This document shows, piece after piece, positions 47,931-61,600 of a stretch of 64,000 bases of DNA. The DNA is from Phoebastria nigripes. Lineage: Eukaryota; Chordata; Aves; Procellariiformes; Diomedeidae. The stretch covers positions 538,129 through 602,128 of the forward strand of contig JAYKAV010002810.1 in NCBI GenBank assembly GCA_035582835.1, in the 5' to 3' direction. The notes below the pieces were generated by a model, which saw only the letters and a list, made by a program, of their open reading frames with translations, did no database searches and had not been told where the DNA came from. The translations under genes were made by a program, and so were the position numbers. Position 1 is the first letter of the stretch. Each line of letters begins with the position of its first letter.

Positions 47931-50900
47931 AAAACACAAACCCCAAGCTTTAAGTATCATTAAAAAAAAATCCTAAACAAACAAACAAAATCAGCAAACC
48001 AAACAAACAGGCTCCCCCATGATAGACTGGCTGCCATCGTGACCTACCAAACAGGACAAAACTCGTCCCCTGAACCGTCCTGGGCTCGGGCGCTGGCGCT
48101 GCAAACGCTCTCAAGATTCTGCCGCAAAGCCAGGCTGGCAGGTCAGGTCCTGGGCCACCCAGGACACAGGCAGAGGAGCAAGGGTAGGAGGGACCCNTGA
48201 GGGGAACCGCCGAAAGCCACACTTGGGGAAAAAAAATCTTAGGCAGGGTTCACTGCATGACTGCTTTGGGATTGGCAGGGGAATAAAGCCCCAGGAAATG
48301 GAGGAGCTTGGGACAATGTTTGGGAAGGCTTGTGTTCAATTCAGGTCCCGGATGAAGGTTTGGCCGTCATCCCAAATACTAGGAGGTTCTCCTTCACTAT
48401 GTAATTCTTTAAAAATGACATGCACATTTCATTTCTACTTTTGGCCGTAAATACCAGTCAATTGCCAAGTTACACTAAAGTAAGTTTGTAGCATTTTAAA
48501 GGAAATATAATGTGTTAACATAGGTTAGAAGAGACGCAGAAAGATGCTTGTATGAAAAAATGCACGGCGGTGAAAGGGATATTTTCCTTTCACAGTAGGT
48601 CAGATATAACAAGCTTCCTACTCAAAGCCCATGGAAAATATCCACTCATTTCTGGAGATCTAGTGAGATGGAGACACAAACATCTGAGCAGCTAAATATA
48701 GCTCTGGATAGCAGTGCTTTGTACAATAAGTTCTAGTGTCTCTTAACTTAATATGGAAATTGATACAAAAATAAAACAACAGTATTTTCAGAGCCCGTCT
48801 CTGCTTGTGTGCTCACCGGGACTCACACCACCAAATTTCAGCCCCTGTTGAAATTACTCTGCCGTTTTTGTCTTGCACTGTCTCATATGCCAAAAAGACA
48901 GAATAATGATGTCCAGCACAAAAGGCCACGTCTATTGAGATATATAAAGTTTACTCCACAGAAAGCCAATATGAGAACTGCACTCAGAATGCCTTGTCCG
49001 TTAGCATTTCTGCAAGAGCAATAAGCTAAGTTTAATTAGAGGAGTTTAGGTCTTGGCCAGAGGTTTCCCCAACCCTAAATGCCGGTGGTTCAATTCAGCA
49101 ATGTTTGTTACTGGACACATGCCCTTTGGATCAGCTTGCGGTTGCTGAAGCTTGGGGTTGGGCTTGGGCAGGTACTGCTGGAGCAACACTGCAAACCCCC
49201 CAAGGAGGAAGAGGAGGCGGCAAGAACAGCGAAGAGCTGTGCTAGTGACACACGGCTTTCTCATATTTCTCCTCTCATCTTGCTGCGAGGCAAAAATGTT
49301 GGACCCTGGTGTGATTGCACGTGCAGTGATTTAAATTTAAATTCCCCAAGCCTGACTCTGCACTATCCTGTCCCTTGCTCAGCCACTGGCCCAAGCACAG
49401 GGTGTGCAGGACTTGGCAGCCTGTACACTGGATCACAGGACAATTCAGGTCAGGAAGGACCTCCTTGCAGCGGAGGTGACACCCCGAGAAGCAGGGCTGC
49501 AGATGGCAAGAAATTCAGAGCAGAAGTGGGCTCCATCACTGGTCATTTCCCATTGCAAGCATTCAGCTGGAGATCTTGGTGTGGTGCTTTCTCTCTCTCC
49601 CTCTCACAGAATGCACTGGATGATATCCAGCCATTAACAGGTTTGTCAGTGCTACTGACCCGAGTGAAAGGTAAACCTGTATGTCAACTTCACATTACGT
49701 AACACTAAAGGAAATAAAAAGAAAAAAATAGGCATTTTCTCTTACAACTCACACAGAAAATAAAACGCAAACAAAATAAGGTGTGTTTTCCTCTATTTCT
49801 GCTTGATATTATCCACCTTCAAAGTTAGAAAGTTATAAAGCTTGCAGCCAAGCATAAGTCAATAAATAAACAAATAAAGAAAATATCGACAAGCTTGATT
49901 TCAAAGGTCACAGGAAGGGGGCGAGTGCCATGCTTTCAGCCTTCTCCTTCCCCTTTTCAGTCCTCCTCAAATGCTAAAACGCTGTGCCCTGCCCCGGGGC
50001 GAGGAGGGAGCCCTTGCAGGAAGCAGCTGAATTCAGAGCCTCTTTAAGCCGATGAACTGGATTCAACCCTGCACATCCGTATTAACGTAACCAGTCCAGG
50101 AGAGACTAGTTGAGGAGAGTTGTAAGTAATCTGGTGACCACCAGCCACTGTGACGGTCAGTTCCAGCTCACCACGAGCCCTGTCTCACAAACAACCAGGC
50201 CCGATCCGGGGCTGTCCCGCACACGTGGCAGCAGTGCAAGGTAGGTTCCCAAACCTTCCCCAGCCATAGCAGCTCACAAAGCAGCTGCCCAAAGACAACA
50301 CACAGGAGAAGAAAGTCAAAGTTTCTTGTCTTCAGGCTGGATGAAGCCATGTGATGATGGAGAAGGGTGCACCTGGAGCTGCCCCACCACTGTGATGCAG
50401 AGCACATCCCAGAGCAGGTACAAGACAGAGACATTCTCCCTTCCCCACCACAACTGTAGTTCCCCAAAATATTCTCTCCAGCTAGCTCCTGCTCACAGCA
50501 CCCCACATCTATCAGGATGCAGCAGCAAGCCTAGCACCCTCCATGCTCTAATCCTCTTTGCCACAGGCATCTGAGAGAAGTACCCTCACCACCCCAAAGA
50601 CACAGAAAAGGGACTGCAGGATTCATGCAGACAATTTTGAAAAGCGACGAGCATCGCGCCCTTACAGATTAGCTGGGGTGGTAAGAGCTGAAATGACATT
50701 TGTATTGTGGCTTGGCCAAACCAGACACCGCAGTTCAAGGGCGATGCTAGAGAGCAAGGTTGGGTTAAGACCATGAATGTTCATTCATATCTTTGTTCTC
50801 ATTCAAGAACGTGAAGGCTGTAGCAGCCTTACAACTAACAGCCATGGCATGCATTGAAATTGCCAAAGCTTGTAAAATCTGATTTACTCTGAGGGGGAAG

Positions 50901-53900
50901 GGGAAGTCATTTAGTTTGAGTCATAAGAGGTCTTGATACAATCTAAGCTTCATCATCTCTGAACAAACAGCTCACTCCCTGGACGGATATCAAAAGGCTG
51001 CCGTGTACAGCCTTGATAACACAACAGCAGAGAACAATTCCTAGCACTGAAGATTACAAGATCTTTGTATCAGCTGCTCTTCAGTACAGCTTCTCTTGCA
51101 TTACACCACCTGATGGGCACTCCAGGTGTATGGTTAGCTCTTCAGGGGTCCATGACTCTGAAGGCAAGAAGATACAAGCTTTGCAAAGGTTTTTATACTA
51201 TGANTATAGTTAAAAAAAAAAAAAATTGTGCAGCCCCAGGCATAAAAAACAATGTCGATCTACCTACCTTTCCCTGCTTGAGGTTTTCACTGTCTGGAGC
51301 CTCACCTGCTCTAGGAGTCAGAGAGTCTGCAACTCTGCTGCAGGTCAAAGAAGGCAGGCAGGAAGGCTCGGGGTAATTCTGCCTTCGTGCCCTTAGTAGA
51401 AAACACAGGGTCTGGGTGATACCTGCACTGGCCTGCAAGGCTCTGCTGGCTCAGAGCCCCCTTTCTGTGGCCCGAGTCCTGTCTGGGCCCCATAAAGAGG
51501 GATGATGCTCAAAGACCCACAAGTAGAGGAAAAGAAAGCTTAAACTCAGCTGAGTACAAAATTTTATTCCCTACCTTAGCTCCTAAGGTTGGGGAGGACT
51601 TTTTATTGCTGATGACATTTGTTTCTGGAAAGGAGAGGAACACGCATCCGTGGGAGGGAAGAGTCGACTTTGTCACACACCCCATGGGGCTGTGTAAAGT
51701 AGCTGAGTGGGAGAATTTTTGACACCTTCCTGTGCTGGAGTAAACCCAAAAGTGTGGGCCAAGGCTCCGGCAAGAGCCTCTCCTGGGGAGACATGGGAAT
51801 AGCACAGCCAATTCTGCCTCTCCACAAGAGCTGCTCTCCAGCACTCCCGCAGCCTCGGCTAGAAACTGAATTCACAAATGGCACAGAGATGCAAGGGACC
51901 AGCGGGGGAATGGGAAAGGTCAGCCAAGGTTGCTACCACTATGGCCCAACCAGAGCAAATGCCAAACAAGAACAGACCCCTGCAGAACAGCACTGGGGAA
52001 AAAACAATGTGAGTGTTGCAAATGTTCCCCTGTGCTCATCGTCCCCTTTCTGCTCTTACATGAATGGGTGTAAAAAACAAAACCTACTTTGTGGAAAGAG
52101 ACACTGTGGAAGCCATAAGCAGGAAGAGTAATTGATGCAGGTTGTACTTTGGACAGCCATTTCCACTTGCCTGCATACCAGAGTATATGGATTATTCCTA
52201 CTACCACAGATGAGCAGCACCAGATGCAGTGGGGTAAGACTTACCACCAGCCCCCTGTGGTAAGAAACGACATCAAGCCTGAGCTCCTGTGCATTCTCCC
52301 GGGGAGTCTACAGCACCAGACAGTATGTACCTCCAGTGTTTCACTTGGTAGGTAGGACATCCACTTGTCCACTTGGTCTTGTCATAGATAACAAGCAGTT
52401 TTGACATGCCTGCAGAAGATGTGCCTTCAGGGTGGCAGCCCTGTGGGTCCCACATTCCTACTTTTTCAGTCAATTCCTTCACATCACACCAATACCAGCT
52501 GTTCAGCTGCTCCCATCAGTGAATTTGCTCTACAAACAGTAGTTTTGCAAATAAATCACTCCAGCAACAGAGGCTGGAATGCTCAATGGTACAGCTGCCT
52601 ATAGCTGTGTGTACTGAAATGACAGCGCTGTAGACAGAGGTCTCAAGGCATCAGTTAGGTCACACAAAGCTGATGATACAGTACCCTGCAATGATATAGT
52701 GCACCTTGTAGACTGGGGCTGAGGCGGGGATAGCTCTCCATAGCAGACTCACTGGATCTAAGGAGAACAAGTGTGGCAGATTCCCATGCCTACACGTAGT
52801 CTTTGCTGCGGCAGCAACTTTCCCCCTGCTCATGGTTGCTCCTTGCCTTGGCTGTATGGTATGACTACCAGCATTGGGCACATGCCCACCTTCCAGCATG
52901 CAAGTCTGCAGGTATAGTCTGTAACAAATGTGAAATATCTTCTGTGACTAAGCCCAGCTGTGCTAGCAATATGCCCAGTAGGACCACTACCTAGTGGAAA
53001 AATGACTCCCTCTCCGGTGCTCAGATGCTCTCAAGAGGCACTCCGAAGCTGCACAGACAACTGCAGGCCCATGATACGATATTTTTCTAGCACTCCACAA
53101 GCAGATGGAGGTTTGTGACTGGTTTTTCCCAGCCAAACTTCCTGCAGAGGGATGACTAGTTTCCAGAGCATTAAACAGACGTGTGACCATGGCCAAATGC
53201 CAGACGGCTGGAAAGAGTATTGGAGCAGCCCTCATGACGAATGTCTAGCCTTGGCTGCCAGCGTCACGTACCATATGTATCAGCGCCCTGACAGGAAGCC
53301 CTGGCTGCAAGCTGGGAGTGTGACACAGGGATATTACATAGCACACATTTTAGTGATGCCATCATACAGTAGCGCAGAAAGAAGAAAGTTTTTTCTTTCA
53401 CTTGCTTCCTTCACTGTGCAAAGGGATCTGCTTCAAAAGCCCTTTTATTGATGGTGTGGATGGAAAAAGCTGTTTCAAAGGCAGGACACCCAGCTCTGTG
53501 AAGGCCTCCTGCTTCAGGAGATACAATTTTTGTTTAATTCTCGCAACAGATGACGTCAGGGAGTGATGAAGCATTGAGATGTAGGTGGGTACTGTAGTTT
53601 GTGCTACTTAATCAGCTGTGGGCTAGTGGTAGGGAAGCTGATGCTTGCTGTTGAAAGGGCTACAAAGTTACAAGTCTATCTCAAAGCCTCATGCAATGTA
53701 TTTACAGTTATTGGGTCCCCAGGAGCATCCACAACAGCAGAGCCGCTAAGCACCCTGGCTCTTTGCTCTCACTTGTAATCAGCGTACAACCAGGGGATTT
53801 GTATCTGCGCTTGATTCATGGTGCAGCCATTACCCAGGCTGACACTTGTAATCAGGAGCAGAACACAAGTGGAAAGGAAAACACAGAAAGAAAAGAAAAA

Positions 53901-54959
53901 AGTCTCTGTGTGGCATCACTCTATGCAAACCACCAACTCCAGCTGCAGCTTCACGACCTCTTTATGCTGATCTAATTCTGGGCTGCCACTGAAACAATCA
54001 GCCCTAATCTTCCTGCCTGCCCCATCATGAGCTGGACCAGGGAATCTGTCTGAATGCTATTTTACAATTCTTTAATCAGGTTCCTTTTCATTTGGATCAA
54101 TTACCTGAGCTGGCATACTGCTCAGCTCACCCAAGCACAGGAGGCAGTAGGAGAGCATGGTCAGCAGCAGCAGTTCACACAGAGGTTAGCTAAAATCTGT
54201 TGTCTTACAAGCAACAGCCTCACAGCGTACCAGTCTTAACCTGCCTCAACATATTCTCACATGCACATTGACACAGCTTGCAAAAAGCGTAGCCAGTTTC
54301 AGAGATATTCAAATGTGTATGCCACATCGGCAACATACAAATCAGTGATCTGCCCAGACTGATTTCATTTATGCTTTAGTCTGTGAGATGCTTATGTGAG
54401 ACATGAAATGAAGCTAGGACTTTGCAGAGTCCTAATGAGAGCGAGCATGTGCGTGAGAAACAGCTGGCAGACAAGTTGTAACAACCAAAAAAAACCCCAA
54501 AAGATGGTTGCCTACTTCTTTTAAAAAGGACTTGGTTGCTGTTTTTATTTTCAAGAAATATGTACACTTGGAGAATAAAGCTGAGGCTTTTTTAGCCCCA
54601 TTGATGTCTAAACGGCAATCTCCAAATGCAAATTTCAGTCATGGGACAGCATTTAACCTGTATTGGCAGAGCGCTCTGATCCCTGGATGGGATTTTGGCA
54701 CTTTANTCCGTTAACTTATATTTACATGCCAGAGGTGGAAGTTGGTTCAGAGGAAGCCTGCGGATGGGAACAAGGCAGGAAGATTTATCGCTTTATCACG
54801 TGGAGTGGTGCTTAGTCCTTCTGGGAAGTTCAAGTCTTTTTGTAGTTAGCAGCTGGGCCAGTCCATTCATCAGCATCATAAATATGGTCAACGACATCAC
54901 CAGCACATAGTGGCTAATGCTGCAAGGAGGAGACACATAAAAGAAGTGAGAGAAAAATG
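47931..54959. other. Non-coding interval
   Basis: No supported gene. Contains a CR1 trace (49425-49530) and an A-run near 51213-51224. A 207-codon open frame at 49079-49702 crosses the CR1 trace and resembles no protein I know. The rest is unremarkable. Confidence 0.5.
49425..49530 (-). mobile_element. Probable decayed CR1 fragment (antisense)
   Basis: GATCACAGGACAATTCAGGT, then CAGGAAGGACCTCCTTGCAG and AGCAGGGCTGCAGATGGC resemble antisense CR1 (ATCATAGAATCATTCAGGTTGGAAAGGACCTC...AAGCAGGGC). Heavily mutated with gaps. Confidence 0.5.
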
Positions 54960-57900
54960 CAAATTTTCAGAGTAAAAAAAAACCCCTCACATAAACAACC
55001 CTCTGATTTTTTTTTTTCTTTTTAACTAGGCCTAATTATTGGCCTAGTATGTCATTTTATATATGCTGCTCCTGGAAGACAACTATTATAGCAGCACTAT
55101 CACGTAAAAAACAAAGTCTGTGACAAAATAAAATGGTGGGGACAATAGAAAACACAACTGAGCATATACCAAGTGAGTAAGAGGTACTGGGTGTATTTTT
55201 CATTCAAGTGGGTAATTCAACGTATGTGACTGAAACCATTGCAAAAATTCCGTTTGCTGTGAACTGATAACGCAGAATCCAGGGAGAACTTGCCATGAGG
55301 TAGACATTCCTTGGTAGTAAGTCAGCTCAGATATTTATGTCAGCTGAAGTGCAATTTTCTAGAGAAAACACTATTCCAGTGATGAGCAGCTTTAAGAACC
55401 CCCCCCCACTACTTTTTCACTCAACATTTTTAAAAATTGCAGAATTCTCTGCTGTGGTAACACATGGTTTCAAAGAGATTAAACAAATGAGTTCAAAAGT
55501 GGCTAATAAACACAATATGAAGATGCAGCTTCTGGGTTAGGAAGTGCTTAAGTCACTAACGATTAAAAGGATAACAAGCAGAGAGAGCTTGTTCTCTGCT
55601 TGCTCAAATTCTGGTACCTGATGTTTACTAGTGTTACAGATGGGCCATTTAGGGTCAGACTGAAATTTGACCTAGGATATTCAGCATCCTGTGTTCAATG
55701 TCTGAATCAAGCTGCTATTAATGTAAACCACTAGCCATTAAGAAGTTAGAATTTTTCCAAATCCAGTGACATTTCAGGCTAGAGTTGCAGATGAAACACT
55801 GCTGCAGCTATGTCCATCACGCATCCAGTGCAGCTGCTTGTTTTCTTCCTGGAACTACTGAAGATACTGGCATTCTGACATGAGAGGTACCCATTCCTCC
55901 TGATACACTCATCTCCACTACTTCAAAGTAGATGGTTCTTTAGGACAAGTAGGGTAACTTCAGACTCGATGAAGTCTGAGTTTAGTCACAAAAAAGGATT
56001 GCAAGGAGCACTTGCCGGTTTGAGGACCTGGAATTTCTGCCAGAGGACTCGTTCAGTTTGAGAGTTTAGCCACGGAAGAGTAGTAAAGCTCATAATGCCG
56101 ACGCTATCAATCCTCACGACCCTGAGACTGTGACAACCCTGGCGTTAGCCTACCGCAATTTAGCTCTGTGAAGTGGAGAAGCACCAGCTCTTAACAAAGC
56201 TGGGCCACTAATTAGTGTGAGAGAATAAAAGTAATCCAAAAAGTTCACTAATGACCAGGAGCTCTTCCACAGCCAGGATACCAGCAACCAAAGGAGCCGG
56301 GGTCTGACCAAAGTGGATGGAGAACACTGAAAGGGACTTGACTACGAGATTTTTCTGTTTCTGTCGAGTCTGACTAAACCTTCTCACAAATACCTTGCTC
56401 AAAGTACATAGTTTTAAGAAATCAATTGCAAAAATCCACCAGCACAAATGGGCTCAGATCTCAACAAGCATAATGCACCCCAACAGCCTGCAGCTTGCAT
56501 CTCTGTAAACTCCCACCTGTACACAGCGCAACTGAAAATATTCACTAATGTGAACAACTCAAGGTTTAAAAATATCAGACAGGAGCCATCTTTCCTATGT
56601 GCCTTTCCTATAAGCATCTACCCCCTCCAGCTTTAGCTAAGCAGAACAGCACACCTACGAGAGCCATACTGCTGCTCTGCTTCTGTGGGGAACATGTAAG
56701 ATGACACAGCGAGAGCATGAAGTCAGGCACAAAGCATACTTTCACCTGGTCAGTGCACTTTGGACTTTGTAGTTCACAGCACGTTTACAATAACAAAGAT
56801 AACACAACTCCCTCAAGAGCTGCCCTTGGAAGTCCACCTGGGCATGTACAGGCTCAGTTTCAGTTCTCCATGGGAAAGGACATGTTGCCAACTGAAAGTC
56901 AAACCCTCCTTGCAGTTATCTTCATGGTGTAACATGCCCTTGGGGACTGTACAAGCACCACAGGTACAGAAGTTTGCGTGGCTCTTAAGGGAACAGCCAC
57001 CCTGGTAAATAGCTGGATGGCTTAACGTCTCATGCATTACTGGAAACACCTCAACTTTCCTTCTCACCTCGCACCAGAATTGTAGTTTTTCATGTAAGTA
57101 GCAACACCACTTTGCTTTTAGATTTCAAAGAAAGCTTGAATGAGAAATCTTAAAATCAGAAGCCAAATGAAGACCCTGCCTTTATTCCTACAGACACCCT
57201 GAGACAGTCACCAGAGGATCAGCGATGTGCTGCCATCAGCATGGTCCTTACACAGGCATCTGTGTTCCTGTCTGCCTCAAAAGGAACTTTTCCAGATGTG
57301 GGTGCTAATCAATTATTTTGGGGGGCATAGAGAGGGGCTTTCTCAAAGGCAAAGAGTCTCCACAAAATCTGCTTAGCTACCTATCAGTTGAGGGACTGGG
57401 TCCTCCATACTTTTGTAAAGAAGAAAGTGTTGCACACACTTCTCCCTTGCTATACTGCAACAGGCTGGATAGTTATGCTCCTTTATTGAAATATCAGATG
57501 TTCAGAGTAAAGAAATATATACATATATTATGTCATAGAGCACAATTAAAAACAATTTCAGTCTACTTGTCACATAATCACAAACAGCCAGCATCTCTGG
57601 GGCTATCAGCAACCGGTACTGCAGTGCCTGCAGGCAGCTCTGCTTGGTAAATTAGTTCTCAGGCAGGGGTAATGCTGTAATTAAACAAACAAACAAAGCA
57701 AGACTCTTACAGGTATATGCCACAACAGCAGTGGCAAAATCTTGATCCCTATACAACCCAGAACTGCACCCTTGGCTGGATCTGTAGTTACAGTGAAGCG
57801 GGTAATTCTCAAAACAAGCTTCCTCCATCAGAAGTCAAACCTGAGCTAGTAAGAAAAAGGAGCAAGTTCTAGGCTCCAGGCAAGTTATATCCATGTGGAG

Positions 57901-58000
57901 GAAGAACAGACATTAAACAGGTACAAGAGAATAGCATAGTGGGGCACAGTGGGGCAATGCTTATAAAGAATGAGATGGGCAGGGACAGGCAATGGTAGAG
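54960..58000. other. Non-coding interval
   Basis: No supported gene. Contains a T-tract near 55008-55018, a perfect hairpin with an AT loop (55025-55048), a C-run near 55400 and an (AAAC)n-like stretch near 57680-57696. Confidence 0.5.
55025..55048. repeat. Perfect 8-base inverted repeat with TAATTATT loop
   Basis: ACTAGGCC (55025-55032) and GGCCTAGT (55041-55048) flank the 8-base loop TAATTATT, which contains the TAATTA homeodomain core. A T/C tract lies immediately upstream. Confidence 0.85.
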
Positions 58001-58596
58001 AAGAGGTAGCTGGTGTAGGGGATCACGGATGATCTAAGGTAAGGCAGCACTGTTCAATGGAAAGGTAAGTGCCCTATGTATGGATCAAGGTCAACAGGCA
58101 AAGCTGGTGCTAGGAAAATTTTGTATCAGGGAGGAAGACACCTGTTTCGGTGGCAAGGAATCAAAAGGAGAACATNTGAGGTACTATATCTTCTGGCTTT
58201 GTTTGTGACAGTGTACATTAGTGAGAAGTACTAATCAAAAGACAAGAAGAATCAAAGATCAGTAAAAAATGAGGAGGGGTGGGGGGGAATCAATCTTGCT
58301 CCAAAACGTGGCTTTCTCCCAAGACAGGCTAATTCCTAAGATGGCAGACCTGATTAGAAGCTGGGAAGACAGGAAGATGGAGTAAATTACCATAGCAATT
58401 AAAAAAACAGAAATAAAACAAGTAAAACAAAAACAATTTGTGCAAGGACTTGGAAGAGCACTTTCCAGAAAAGCTCAAGGATCTTATTTCTACACTACAT
58501 GCTACTTTGAACGGTGGGATTGTTCCCAAGCACACACTGAGACCCCAGATTTAGATTCTGAGTTTTAAGTCTACTGCATATCCAGCTGGGATGCCA

Positions 58597-58613
58597 CTCT
58601 CTCTCTCTCTCTC
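58597..58613 (+). repeat. (CT)n microsatellite
   Basis: About eight CT units. Confidence 0.95.
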
Positions 58614-59788
58614 CTGTTTCACACAAAACAAATCACAAGCACATCACTCCTAGCTCCTGTTTTAGAAATTGCTGGTAAACACTGTTTTCCTCCTAGTTAC
58701 AAGACCTTTGTTTTAATAGTCAGACCTAGAAGTCCCAGCATCCCAAACCTGAAACCAATTATGTTATCCTAAAACCTAAAAAAGAGTCTCCTGTGCTTTA
58801 TCTATGTCCCCTGAACTTTGAAACTGCAAAACAGTTAAGACTGTATCTTTCTCTTTATCTTCCAGCAACTGTTATAAAAAGAGGGAGTAGTACAGTATGT
58901 GTCTGTATAAAACTATATAATACTGTGATATAAAGAAGCTTTAGGGTTTATCTTGACTATCTGAATATACAGCTATTTACAAATTGCATATACTGTGTAG
59001 ATACAGTAGGCTTTAAAGGCTATATCTCTTAATCTATAGAGATCTATAGATAAAGATAGATAAACATACCTTTTAAGTCACAGAGAAATTATTTTAGTGA
59101 CAAAGAAGCTGAAAAGCTAGCTATTCCATTTGTCTGTTATTCAAAAATAAAAGAATCTGTCAGAACAAACTTCTCATGATCACATACTACACACTGATAC
59201 ATCAAAAATACTAGGGAAACTGCATTATTATTTTTATGAAATGTAATGGTGTGTTCTTCTAGGGCATATGATGCAATTTAGGGTGACCTCAAAATATATA
59301 GGTAGACGGTAAGGTTAGCAGACCTCAGAAGCTTGCGTAAGCCACTGCTATGAGTTCTGCATTCACTGCAAGATTATTATCCCGTTATTATATCAAAACA
59401 ATGAAAAGCACTCTCTGAAAAACAAGTTCACATTGATTTTGGCACGACCATTAAGCAAGAGGGCTTGAAAACTTTCTAAGAATAAATATTTATGGTAATT
59501 GATAATTTACTGAGAGGAGGGAATCAATGGTGCGTTGATAATTTGCTGAATGTGGTAATACAAGACTGTATGTTGGATCTGTTGTTGCTCAGCATTTCAT
59601 TATGATCTGGAAGAGTGGGAAAAGTAGAAATCTCTTTACATTCAAAGACAATACTTAAGTGGCATAGTGAATTCAACTGGGAGAATAAAGACATCACATT
59701 GTTAAGGCAGATATGAGGCACGGTAAAATGACATGTAATGTGGTTAAGACATGGTAGAATGAGACATAAAAGCCAGGAGTTAGGGGTG

Positions 59789-59794
<6 letters not shown>

Positions 59795-59832
<38 letters not shown>

Positions 59833-59844
59833 NAAAAAAAAAAA
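59795..59844 (+). repeat. Poly-A tract (about 50) containing one N
   Basis: A near-pure A homopolymer with an N at 59833, so the true length is uncertain. No retrocopy is recognisable immediately upstream. Confidence 0.95.
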
Positions 59845-60310
59845 GGAAAATACGTCAGTTCAGTAAACAAACCCTAAAACAAACCCTACTTCCAAACAAT
59901 GAGAGAGATCCACTAGGAAACAAAACATCACCATAAAAAAGCAGTGAAGGTCATCTTTTTATCGCAAGGGATTTAAAACCAGTTTCTGAGCTGAAACTTC
60001 TGAGCACTGGTATTGAAAAACCCAAGTATGGCCTAATGAGGGTTTCCTACTGAACTTCCACATTCTTAGTAAGAGAGAGGACATACGAAAGTTTTGAAGC
60101 GTGGTAATTAGAAAATCCATAGAAAGCTATCACCACAAAAAAGAATGAGTACAGAAATATACATCAGAAGTTTTGCAAATGCGGTACATATTCCACTGGG
60201 CTCTGACAGACTTTAGAGGAATGAATCTTCACTGTGCAATTAAGTTGCTGCTTTTCCACCTGTGATTTCAATGATGTGGTAACTAGTAATATAAAACGAA
60301 CCCTGATAAT

Positions 60311-60333
60311 TGTGCGTGCGCACACACACACAC
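60311..60333. repeat. TGTGCGTGCGCACACAC tract
   Basis: Strict purine-pyrimidine alternation with a GTGCGCAC palindrome in the middle, followed by a separate A-tract (60350-60380). Z-DNA potential. Confidence 0.9.
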
Positions 60334-60349
60334 TTCCTATCAGTGCCAC

Positions 60350-60380
<31 letters not shown>
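60350..60380 (+). repeat. A-rich tract
   Basis: A homopolymer broken by one G. Confidence 0.95.
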
Positions 60381-60464
60381 GATGAGAGCAGCTGTCCCTA
60401 AGGGTGCTCCTATTCTTTGGTTCCATGAAATCCTACCCAGGTTTTGTTGAGAAAAAAACAGTTG

Positions 60465-60482
60465 GAAAAAAAAAAAAAAAAA
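60465..60482 (+). repeat. Poly-A tract
   Basis: Third long A-run within 700 bases. Confidence 0.95.
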
Positions 60483-60729
60483 GAACCATCATTTCCTTAA
60501 CTGACTCAGCCTTCTCAGGAAAATTTGGGCAACACCTAAAATGGCAACTGAGATGGGATATTTTCAGACCTTGCTGTCAAAGCAACAACAGACAACACTG
60601 CAATGGGAATGCTACAGAGCTGTCACTGCAGTTGTAACAGGAGGACAGGAAAGAGCCATGTCAGTATCTCTCTCCCACTGGTTTTGGGAATTGCCCAAAA
60701 CCCCATGAAGCTCATCTTCCTTTTCAGGA

Positions 60730-60756
60730 ATAAACAAAACAAAACAAAACAAAAAT
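60730..60756 (+). repeat. (AAAAC)n microsatellite
   Basis: Four to five AAAAC units. Confidence 0.95.
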
Positions 60757-61566
60757 CTTCTGCTGTTGTCTGCTAATTTTGCCAAGCTTGAGGATCACAC
60801 ATTAGAATCTGCTCAGAGGATAAGGTTCAGGCACCAAAATATTGCTCATGCTATGTAAAAGAAGGACCACTTCAGCTCTGTGCCTATGGTTTCACCTCTT
60901 TTCTTATGCAACCTAGTCATTTTTATCTTATGTGCATATACACACATACATATAAAACATATATAAAGAGAATACAATAAAATAACGTAGGTGGCGAAGT
61001 CAAGCACTCAAAAGTGAAGTAACGACAAATTTAAGGCTGCCTGAGCATTATGCATTACCACGTTAAAAATGAATCACAAATTACTCTTTTGAAAGGACTT
61101 TTTCAGTGCTTTCTTCAGTGCTCAAAACACACATATGGAAAGGCTGAATTGCAGTTCTGCATAATGAGCTCCCCTAAACTCTTTGGGATAAGGCAAACTT
61201 CCAGCTGAAATGGATCCAACAATCTATCACCATTGTAAATCTCTACGCTGTGAAGACCATATACCAGAGAGGAAGCTTTTGGGTACTTGTAACGATTTAT
61301 ATTTTTGCTTGCTAAGTCCCAATTAGAAAGCTTCTTGCCCAGCAGAACAGAGCTTTTCTGAGGTCTTTAATATCCTTATTAATCTGCATAGGAATTCAAA
61401 CTAAAGGATGAGGCCATCTGATTTACCATAAACTGACCATAGCAAGGAAGTGTGATGTTAAAGCATCGTTTCCACTATTTAATCTAACTGTATCTCCTCC
61501 CATTAGGAACCTTCAAAAGGTAGCTATAAGCAGGAATTTGAACCTCCAAAGAAAAGAGGCAGAATA

Positions 61567-61600
61567 CATGTGCATGCGTGTGTACACGCATCCATGCACA
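61567..61600. repeat. Alternating tract with inverted repeat
   Basis: TGCGTGT (61575-61581) and ACACGCA (61584-61590) are perfect reverse complements with a 2-base spacer, inside TGTGCATGCG...CATGCAC. Z-DNA or cruciform potential. Confidence 0.85.

Noticed and set aside
49079..49702. 207-codon plus-strand frame
   Set aside because: It crosses a decayed CR1 fragment and has no resemblance to a known protein.
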